From Pseudomonas sp. MYb327 (GTDB lineage: Bacteria > Pseudomonadota > Gammaproteobacteria > Pseudomonadales > Pseudomonadaceae): a stretch of DNA of 64,000 nt. The position numbers and the translations under genes were made by a program. The DNA lies in the NCBI RefSeq assembly GCF_040438925.1, contig NZ_CP159258.1, forward strand, positions 1,440,001 through 1,504,000, given 5' to 3'. Below the pieces are notes generated by a model. It saw only the letters and a list, made by a program, of their open reading frames with translations, was not told the origin of the DNA and did no database searches. Shown here one piece after another: positions 17,001-27,366 of the stretch; position 1 is the stretch's first letter; the number at the start of each line of letters is the position of its first letter.

Positions 17001-17083
17001 CTGTGCGCAGGTTGGCGAACCGGCAACAGAGAAAACCGGCAGACCCGAAGGTCTCCCGCGCACAGCCGCCATAACAGCGGCTT
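17001..17083 (-). promoter_or_regulatory. Candidate structured 5' leader RNA upstream of the 90-aa gene
   Basis: Read on the minus strand, in the direction of the downstream gene, the region can form: a hairpin AGCCGC/GCGGCT (17064-17082); a long-range stem CTGTGCGC/GCGCACAG (17058-17065 with 17001-17008), which competes with it for two bases; and, enclosed by the stem, AGACC-TTCG-GGTCT (17041-17054) with the very stable cUUCGg tetraloop, plus a CCGG/CCGG pairing. The block ends 66 bases before the start codon. I recall similar sequence in front of small genes in other pseudomonads, but cannot verify that here. The rest of 16935-17378 shows nothing else. Confidence 0.5.
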
Positions 17084-17378
17084 TGCGGGTGCGATGATAC
17101 CTGCAATGAAGCAGATAGCTTTCGCATTCTCTGTGATCAGGTCGCCAAACCCGAATCGCCATTTGGGCGACGGCACTGACTATAAGCCGCATGATCTCAG
17201 CGCGGTAGGTGAGGGATTCCGAGCTTTTTGTAGGACCCGTGACCCTGAAATCTCGGACCTTTCACTGCACTTCGCCGGGAAATTAAACACAGCGCTGAAA
17301 TGTTCATTGCCCCTCGGCCCCAACTCACCGAAGCTATCCTCAATCAACCCTCACGCCGTCGAGATGGACCTCCCACCC

Positions 17379-18740
17379 ATGCAAACCCGAACCCCAGCCC
17401 AACGTCCACTCTGGACGACCTACCTGCTTTTTCTCGCCCCCATGGTCCTTTCCAATTTCCTCCAGTCCATGTCCGGTACCGTCAACAGCATCTACATCGG
17501 CCAAATGCTCGGCACTCAAGCCTTGGCCGCCGTGTCGGGTATGTTCCCCATCGTGTTCTTCTTCATTGCTCTGGTGATCGGCCTTGGCGCGGGGGCGGGT
17601 GTGTTGATCGGGCAGGCGTGGGGCGCGCGGGAGACGCATTTGGTGAAGGCGATTGCCGGGTCGACGTTGTTGTTGGGGTTGTTGATCGGGTTGGTGGCGG
17701 CGGTGGTGGGGAGTGTATTTGCGCGATCTTCGTTGGTGGGGCTGGGGACGCCGGCAGATGTGCTGGACGATGCGGTGGCGTATGCGCATGTGATGTTGTG
17801 GTTCATGCCGACGTTGTTGGTGTTTGTGCTGTTTACGCAGTTGCTGCGTGGGGTGAGCGATACGTTGTCACCGTTGTTGGCGCTGGTGGTGTCGACGGTC
17901 ATCGGGTTGGCGCTGACGCCGGCCCTGATTCGCGGGTGGTTGGGGTTGCCGCCGATGGGGATTCAAAGCGCGGCGTTTGCCGGGTTGGCGGGCAACCTGG
18001 CGGCGATGGGGTGGCTGGCGTGGCGTTTGATTCGCAAGGGGCATCCGTTGGCGCCGGACCGGGAGTTTTTTGCGGCCATGAAGCTGGACGGGGCGATCCT
18101 CGGCAAGGTGCTGCGCATCGGCTTGCCGACCGGGTTGCAGATGGTGGTGTTGTCGCTGTCGGAGCTGGTGATTCTGGCGCTGGTGAACCAGCACGGTTCG
18201 CAGGCGACGGCGGCTTATGGCGCGGTGACGCAGATTGTGAACTACGTGCAGTTTCCCGCGCTGTCGATTGCGATCACGGCGTCGATCCTCGGGGCGCAGG
18301 CAATCGGGGCAGGGCGCATCGAGCGCATCGGGCCGATTTTGAAGACCGGGCTGATGATTAATGTGTGCCTGACGGGCGGCTTGATCGTGCTCGGGTACTT
18401 GTTGTCGAGTTTGTTATTGGCGTCGTTCCTCACCGAAGAAGCGACGCTGAATATGGCTGAGCATCTGTTGCACATCATGCTTTGGAGCCTGTTGGTGTTC
18501 GGCTTCCAGGCGATCATCGGCGGCATCATGCGCGCCAGCGGCACTGTGATGGTGCCGGTGGCGATTTCGATTGTGTGCGTGGTGGGCGTGCAGTTGCCGG
18601 TGGCGTATCTGCTGGATGCACGGTTCGGGCTGCAAGGCGTGTGGATGGCGTTTCCGGTGGCGTATCTGGGGATGCTGGCGTTGCAGACGCTGTATTACAA
18701 ACTGGTGTGGCAGCATCAGAAAATTGAGCGGTTGGTGTAG
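17379..18740 (+). CDS. MATE-family efflux transporter
   Basis: A 453-aa inner-membrane exporter with twelve predicted hydrophobic segments in two homologous halves (MSGTVNSIYIGQMLG in the first, LPTGLQMVVLSLSELVILALVN opening the second), matching the normal MATE length. Such carriers export cationic compounds with sodium or protons. The ATG at 17379 is taken; ATG 17364 is equally possible and neither has a clear ribosome site. Codon use changes sharply: the first about 210 bases favour C-ending codons, and from about 17590 onward G-ending codons (TTG, GTG, GGG, GCG) dominate. Confidence 0.9.
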   Translation: MQTRTPAQRPLWTTYLLFLAPMVLSNFLQSMSGTVNSIYIGQMLGTQALAAVSGMFPIVFFFIALVIGLGAGAGVLIGQAWGARETHLVKAIAGSTLLLGLLIGLVAAVVGSVFARSSLVGLGTPADVLDDAVAYAHVMLWFMPTLLVFVLFTQLLRGVSDTLSPLLALVVSTVIGLALTPALIRGWLGLPPMGIQSAAFAGLAGNLAAMGWLAWRLIRKGHPLAPDREFFAAMKLDGAILGKVLRIGLPTGLQMVVLSLSELVILALVNQHGSQATAAYGAVTQIVNYVQFPALSIAITASILGAQAIGAGRIERIGPILKTGLMINVCLTGGLIVLGYLLSSLLLASFLTEEATLNMAEHLLHIMLWSLLVFGFQAIIGGIMRASGTVMVPVAISIVCVVGVQLPVAYLLDARFGLQGVWMAFPVAYLGMLALQTLYYKLVWQHQKIERLV

Positions 18741-18800
18741 GCAAGATCCAGTGATGGAGCGATGCTGTAAACCATGAGGTGTTGAGTCAGTCAGCTATTC

Positions 18801-18828
18801 GTGGCGAGGGAGCAAGCTCCCTCGCCAC
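18801..18828. repeat. Single 'GAGGGAGC' palindromic repeat
   Basis: A 28-bp near-perfect palindrome (GTGGCGAGGGAGC then GCTCCCTCGCCAC around AA). It lies in the 340-bp gap between the MATE and YceI genes, where nothing else is recognisable. Confidence 0.8.
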
Positions 18829-19081
18829 CCAGGTTCTAGGTTTGCTTTAGCCATTGCGCGAAACGGCGACTTTGATGATTCGTCTCCAGGTGCGTGGAGT
18901 AACCCGCTAATTAATCACCCGATCGGGACGATCATCCTGCGTTGGAGAGTCGCGGCGACAGGTGGTCGGAAGTCGCTGCCGTCAGTGGAATAAACGGCGG
19001 TTCTTTGCTTTATTCCACCTGTTGCCGGCTAGCTTGCGTTCGCCCCCTCAGCCCATGAGGAAGCCCGGCCTGGAGAGTCCC

Positions 19082-19651
19082 ATGCGCCCTGGATTTTCGC
19101 GTAGTGCTGCATTGGCTGCCGTTCTTGTGTTCGGCGCTGTGCCCGGCGCCAACGCCGCTGAATACTCAAACGTGAACGCCACGGCCAGCACCCTCAGCTT
19201 CACCTATAACCAGATGGGCTCGCGGGTGTATGGCACCTTTAGCAAATTTGTCGGGATCCTCGATTTCGATACAGACCACCCCGAGGCCGCTCAGGCCAAG
19301 TTGACCATCGACCTTGACAGCATCGAACTGGAGAGCAGCGACGCCAAAGAGGAGCTGCAAAAGCCCGCCTGGTTCGACACGGTCACTTATCCGCAGGGAA
19401 CCTTCGAGTCGACGCGGGTTAAAGACCTTGGCAACAGCCGCTACCTGATCACTGGCAACCTGACCCTTCGAGGGCTTACCCGGGAGGTCGAGGTGCCGGT
19501 GCTGCTGAAGGCGGAAAACTCGATTGGCATCTTTGATGGCGAGCTGACGCTCAAACGTGACGATTTCAAAATGGGCGAGGGCGAGTTGGCGGACAGTGTT
19601 GTGTCCAACGAGATCAGTATCCGGTTTCGAATGGTGGCGCCGCAGCGCTAG
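19082..19651 (+). CDS. YceI-family periplasmic protein
   Basis: A 189-aa protein with a signal peptide (RSAALAAVLVFGAVPGANA, cleavage at about 25) and the YceI beta-barrel pattern: STLSFTYNQMGSRVYGTFSKF, the LTIDLDSIELESSD segment, the PAWFDTVTYPQGTFEST motif and the C-terminal RDDFKMGEGELAD. Family members bind isoprenoid-type lipids in the periplasm. The ATG at 19082 has GGAGAG; the longer frame from 18962 is rejected. It is followed 39 bp downstream by the DUF2235 gene on the same strand, so the two may be cotranscribed. Confidence 0.9.
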   Translation: MRPGFSRSAALAAVLVFGAVPGANAAEYSNVNATASTLSFTYNQMGSRVYGTFSKFVGILDFDTDHPEAAQAKLTIDLDSIELESSDAKEELQKPAWFDTVTYPQGTFESTRVKDLGNSRYLITGNLTLRGLTREVEVPVLLKAENSIGIFDGELTLKRDDFKMGEGELADSVVSNEISIRFRMVAPQR

Positions 19652-19690
19652 CGTTCGTGCCTGACGTGATAACCCTGAATGGAGAACATC

Positions 19691-20743
19691 ATGCCGAAAA
19701 AAATCATAGTCGCCTTCGATGGCACCTGGAATTTGCCCGATCAGGCGCCGGAGATAGACGGCAACTCCAGCACTAATGTGGTCAAGCTTCACGATGCAAT
19801 CCTGCCCGCCCACAAGGACGGCACGGCGCAAAAGAAAATCTATGTGCCGGGCGTGGGCACCGACTGGTACGACAAACTGGAGGGCGGGGCCTTTGGTGTC
19901 GGTCTGTCGAAGAGGATCAAGGAAGGCTATGTGGCCCTGGCAAAAAGCTACGAAGAGGGCGATCTGGTTTTCATTATCGGTTTCAGTCGTGGCGCCTATT
20001 CCGCCCGGAGCCTGGTGGGGTTGATCCGTAATGTCGGGCTGCTGCAGAAGAAACACCTCGCTCGTGTCGATGAAGCCTACAGCTTGTACCGCACCCGAGA
20101 TTCAAGTGCGGATACCGAAAACGCCAAGTTCTTCCGTCAGAGTTACTCCCGGGAAATTGATATCCACTTTTTGGGTGTCTGGGATACGGTGGGCGCGTTA
20201 GGTGTGCCGTTCAAATCGGCTGAGTGGTTCAATCATAAGTACTACCAGTTCCATGACACCGAGCTCAGCGGGATAGTGCGCAATGCTTTCCATGCAGTCG
20301 CCATCGATGAACACCGGGCCAATTACGAATGCTCGCTTTGGGACCCGATTGCCAAGCCCAATCAAGTCATGGAGCAGGTCTGGTTCTGCGGCGCGCACGC
20401 CAATGTGGGCGGCGGGTATGCCGATAACACGTTGTCGGATATACCGTTGCGCTGGATGGCGAACAAAGCGATGGAATGCGGACTGGAGCTGAACCCGAAA
20501 AAAATCCCCCGGCCGCCGAACGCGCTGCCGGAGATCACCGACTCCTATCAAGACTTCCTGGGGGGCACGTACCGACTGTTGAACGCACGCTATTTCCGCA
20601 CGATCGGCAAGACAGCTTATGGCCAGGAATGCATTGATGACAGCGTGCAACAGCGGGTGACCACGACGGGGAACTACCGGCCGAAAAATCATGTGGATGT
20701 GCATTTGATCGGCACCTATGTGCCGGTGAACAAAATCAGCTGA
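19691..20743 (+). CDS. DUF2235 alpha/beta-hydrolase (Tle1-like)
   Basis: A 350-aa hydrolase-fold protein. Visible features are FDGTWNLPD at the N-terminus, the nucleophile elbow GFSRGAYSAR (GxSxG type), GVWDTVGALG and the C-terminal AHANVGGGYAD with a likely catalytic His. DUF2235 contains the phospholipase Tle1 effectors of type VI secretion, but this single-domain protein has no VgrG, PAAR or immunity neighbours and no signal peptide, so an effector role is not supported. The ATG at 19691 is preceded by GGAG; ATG 19679 would include that site within the gene. Confidence 0.88.
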   Translation: MPKKIIVAFDGTWNLPDQAPEIDGNSSTNVVKLHDAILPAHKDGTAQKKIYVPGVGTDWYDKLEGGAFGVGLSKRIKEGYVALAKSYEEGDLVFIIGFSRGAYSARSLVGLIRNVGLLQKKHLARVDEAYSLYRTRDSSADTENAKFFRQSYSREIDIHFLGVWDTVGALGVPFKSAEWFNHKYYQFHDTELSGIVRNAFHAVAIDEHRANYECSLWDPIAKPNQVMEQVWFCGAHANVGGGYADNTLSDIPLRWMANKAMECGLELNPKKIPRPPNALPEITDSYQDFLGGTYRLLNARYFRTIGKTAYGQECIDDSVQQRVTTTGNYRPKNHVDVHLIGTYVPVNKIS

Positions 20744-20759
20744 ACCACATAACCCCCCG

Positions 20760-21996
20760 TAGGAGCCGGCTTGCCGGCGATGAGGCCTTCGGACATTGCG
20801 CTGATCTTTCGGCCGCCATCGCTGGCAAGCCAGCTCCTACAGTTCGGCTGTGTTGAGCCGTTCTCGATAGGCGACGCCGATCTTTGTAGGAGCCGGCTTG
20901 CCGGCGATGAGGCCTTCGGACATTGCGCTGATCTTGCGGTCGCCATCGCTGGCAAGCCAGCTCCTACAGTTCGGCTGTGTTGAGCCGTTCTCGATAGGCG
21001 ACGCCGATCTTTGTAGGAGCCGGCTTGCCGGCGATGAGGTCTTCGGACGTTGCGCTGAACTGGCGGCCGCCATCGCTGGCAAGCCAGCTCCTACAGTTCG
21101 GCTTTGTTGAGCCGTTCTCGATAGGCGACCCGATCTTTGTAGGAGCCGGCTTGCCGGCGATGAGGCCTTCGGACATTGCACTGAACTGGCGGCCGCCATC
21201 GCTGGCAAGCCAGCTCCTACAGTTCGGCTGTGTTGAGCCGTTCTGGATAGGCGACCCCGATCTTTGTAGGAGCCGGCTTGCCGGCGATGAGGCCTTCGGA
21301 CATTGCGCTGAACTGGCGGTCGCCATCGCTGGCAAGCCAGCTCCTACAGTTCGGCTTTGTTGAGCCGTTCTCGATAGGCGACCCCGATCTTTGTAGGAGC
21401 CGGCTTGCCGGCGATGAGGCCTTCGGACATTGCACTGAACTGGCGGCCGCCATCGCTGGCAAGCCAGCTCCTACAGTTCGGCTGTGTTGAGCCGTTCTGG
21501 ATAGGCGACCCCGATCTTTGTAGGAGCCGGCTTGCCGGCGATGAGGCCTTCGGACATTGCGCTGAACTGGCGGTCGCCATCGCTGGCAAGCCAGCTCCTA
21601 CAGTTCGGCTGTGTTGAGCCGTTCTGGATAGGCGAACCCGATCTTTGTAGGAGCCGGCTTGCCGGCGATGAGGCCTTCGGACATTGCGCTGGACGTGCGG
21701 TCGCCATCGCTGGCAAGCCAGCTCCTACAGTTCGGCTTTGTTGAGCCGTTCTCGATAGGCGACCCCGATCTTTGTAGGCGCCGGCTTGCCGGCGATGAGG
21801 CCTTCGGACATTGCGCTGAACTGGCGGCCGCCATCGCTGGCAAGCCAGCTCCTACAGTTCGGCTGTGTTGAGCCGTTCTCGATAGGCGACCCGATCTTTG
21901 TAGGAGCCGGCTTGCCGGCGATGAGGTCTTCGGACATTGCGCTGAACTGGCGGCCGCCATCGCTGGCAAGCCAGCTCCTACAGTTCGGCTGTGTTG
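20760..21996. repeat. Array of ten 127-bp units, each a complete REPIN
   Basis: Ten tandem units start at 20760, 20887, 21014, 21140, 21267, 21394, 21521, 21648, 21775 and 21901; eight of the nine intervals between starts are 127 or 126 bp by direct counting and the last unit is cut short after its second REP. Each unit consists of REP (TAGGAGCCGGCTTGCCGGCG), a 30-bp spacer, inverted REP (GCTGGCAAGCCAGCTCCTA), then a 44-bp linker beginning TTCGGCT. Units differ by a few substitutions. It fills the space between two convergent genes. Short frames stay open across it but have no coding character. Confidence 0.95.
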
Positions 21997-22050
21997 AGTT
22001 CTGTTTTGGCAGCGCCCGGTCCACGTTGCATGGGCCGGGTGCCAAGCTCT

Positions 22051-25467
<3,417 letters not shown>

Positions 25468-25737
25468 TTGGTTTCCCCTTACACGTGCCAAAGTGGCGAA
25501 ACCCGCCATCCCCATTGGGAAATGACTGCTAGTGCGGTGCAAGGTCCGGTGCAACAGACGGGCCATGTCAAAAGTGGGAATAAAATGTGTGATTTATTAG
25601 TAAGTTGTTTCTGATTGTTTCATGGCCGTGCCAGTTGGGGGTGGGGACATTTCCTCATAAATGGGGAAAATACCCTTATTTCATTGGGTTACTTTCACAA
25701 AACGCGGGTGGTCTTGCCAAAATGTGTCGGCTTGGAA

Positions 25738-25756
25738 GAAAATGAGAGTCATTATC
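25738..25756. promoter_or_regulatory. Fur box upstream of the ECF sigma gene
   Basis: The 19-mer GAAAATGAGAGTCATTATC matches the Fur consensus GATAATGATAATCATTATC at 16 of 19 positions and ends 27 bp before the sigma-factor start codon, so the operon should be repressed when iron is sufficient. It also lies in the divergent promoter region of the multicopper oxidase. Confidence 0.85.
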
Positions 25757-25783
25757 AAATAAATTTTGTGTCGAGCTTTCTCC

Positions 25784-26293
25784 ATGTCCTCTGTCGATCT
25801 CTCGCTGCAGCAAGCCGTGCATTCGCTTTACGAAGACCATCACAGTTGGTTGTGTGGCTGGTTGCGTAAACGGCTCGGCTGCCACCACAACGCGGCGGAC
25901 CTGGCCCAGGACACCTTCATTCGCGTGTTAACCCAACGCAAGACCGTTGAGTTGCGCGAGCCTCGCGCTTACCTGAGTACGATTGCCCGCAGCCTGATGA
26001 TCGACATGTTCCGCCGCCGGGCAGTGGAGCAGGCTTATCTGGAAACCCTGGCCAACCTCCCGGAACCCGTGGCGTTCTCCCCGGAAGCCCGCTCGCTGAT
26101 CATCGAAACCCTGATGGAGATCGACCGCTTGCTCGACGGTTTGGGCGAGCGCACCCGGGAGATTTTCCTGATGGCCCAGCTTGATGGCCTCAGTTATGTC
26201 GAGATCGGCCGGCGCCTGGATGTCTCGGTGACCACGGTCAAGAAGCACGCGGTGCGCGCCCTGACGCATTGCCTGTTGCTGATCGAGGACTGA
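25784..26293 (+). CDS. FecI-type ECF sigma factor
   Basis: A 169-aa sigma-70 factor of the iron-starvation class. Region 2 is at about 10-75 (QAVHSLYEDHHSWLCGWLRKRL, DLAQDTFIRVL) and region 4 at about 110-160 (LDGLSYVEIGRRLDVSVTTVKKH). The start at 25784 gives the usual family length; an upstream in-frame extension is possible but overlaps the promoter. It forms an operon with the FecR-like anti-sigma gene (3-bp gap) and the TonB receptor, and is preceded by a strong Fur box. Confidence 0.93.
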   Translation: MSSVDLSLQQAVHSLYEDHHSWLCGWLRKRLGCHHNAADLAQDTFIRVLTQRKTVELREPRAYLSTIARSLMIDMFRRRAVEQAYLETLANLPEPVAFSPEARSLIIETLMEIDRLLDGLGERTREIFLMAQLDGLSYVEIGRRLDVSVTTVKKHAVRALTHCLLLIED

Positions 26294-26296
26294 TCC

Positions 26297-27250
26297 GTGG
26301 CGCGTTCCCAACCGCTGGATCACGCCACCCTCGAAGCCGCCGCGCGCTGGTACGTCGACTTGCGTGGCGAGGTGCCCAGCGAGGCCACTCGCGAGGCGCA
26401 TCGCCGCTGGCTGGAGCGCGATCCGCGGCATCTTCAGGCGTGGGAACGCCTGGCGCGGCTGCAAGACAAACTCGAACAGGTCGTCCCGGGCATCGCTCGC
26501 CCGACTTTGGCCAGCGCCCGCGCCAAACGACGCGATGTGCTCAAAGTCCTGTCGATTCTGTTGATGGCGGGCGGGGCGGGGACTCTGGCCTGGAACACCA
26601 CGCCTCTGCCGACGCTGATGGCCGACCAGCGCAGCGGCACCGGCGAACGGCGCCGGGTGCGTTTGGACGATGGCACGCAATTGCAGCTGAATACGGCAAC
26701 TGCGGTGGATATCCGCTATAGCGAGAACCTCCGTGAGGTGCGTTTATTCCAGGGGGAGATTTTTATCGAAACCGCACGGGACGAACGTGCGCGGCCCTTT
26801 GTGGTTCACACCGCCGAAGGCAGCATCCGCGCCTTGGGCACCCGGTTTGTCGTGCGGCGCGAAGCGGACCTGACGCAGGTCAGCGTTCAGCAGCACGCGG
26901 TCGAGGTGCGCTCCGCCAACGTGCCGGCCACCGCCGTGCGCGTCGACGCCGGCCAGCAGGTGAGTTTTCGCCAGGACGCCATCGAGCCCTTGCAACGGTC
27001 CAACCCTCAGGCCGATGCCTGGACCCGCGACATGCTGGTGGTCAACGACTGGCGCCTGGATGAATTCATCCGGGAATTACAGCGGTATCGCCCCGGCCAT
27101 TTGGGCTGTGATCAGGCGGTCGCCGCGCTGCGGATCTCCGGGGCTTTTCATCTCGGCGACCCCGACACGATTCTCGAAAACCTGACCTCGACCTTGCCGG
27201 TGCGCATTCGTCGATTCAGCCGTTTCTGGACGAGCGTGGAGCCGGTTTAA
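26297..27250 (+). CDS. FecR-type anti-sigma/signal-transducing membrane protein
   Basis: A 317-aa single-span inner-membrane regulator starting at GTG 26297, three bases after the sigma stop. The cytoplasmic N-terminal domain (AARWYVDLRGEVPSEATREAHRRWL, about 11-70) binds the sigma factor, the membrane segment is at about 80-100 (VLKVLSILLMAGGAGTLAW), and the periplasmic FecR domain follows (GERRRVRLDDGTQLQLNTATAVDI). The C-terminal part would contact the N-terminal signalling domain of the adjacent receptor. It relays receptor occupancy to the sigma factor. Confidence 0.92.
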   Translation: MARSQPLDHATLEAAARWYVDLRGEVPSEATREAHRRWLERDPRHLQAWERLARLQDKLEQVVPGIARPTLASARAKRRDVLKVLSILLMAGGAGTLAWNTTPLPTLMADQRSGTGERRRVRLDDGTQLQLNTATAVDIRYSENLREVRLFQGEIFIETARDERARPFVVHTAEGSIRALGTRFVVRREADLTQVSVQQHAVEVRSANVPATAVRVDAGQQVSFRQDAIEPLQRSNPQADAWTRDMLVVNDWRLDEFIRELQRYRPGHLGCDQAVAALRISGAFHLGDPDTILENLTSTLPVRIRRFSRFWTSVEPV

Positions 27251-27366
27251 GTGTTTTTTGAAAAAAATCGTGCGCAGGGGTTATTGATTTTGATTCTCGT
27301 TCGACTTGGTAGTTAGAGGCGCACACAGGCGCCGCCATTCACTGCCAACGGGCGAAAGGAAACTGC

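Noticed and set aside
19691..20743. Type VI secretion effector interpretation of the DUF2235 gene
   Set aside because: The fold fits Tle1, but no VgrG, PAAR or immunity gene is nearby; YceI upstream argues for a housekeeping context.
20760..21996. CRISPR array
   Set aside because: The units are direct repeats of a REP pair with an almost constant linker; there are no variable spacers and no cas genes.
20771..22045. Chains of 70- to 123-residue open frames in the 127-bp array
   Set aside because: Frames stay open only because the repeat unit has no stop in those phases; the peptides are just translations of REP sequence.
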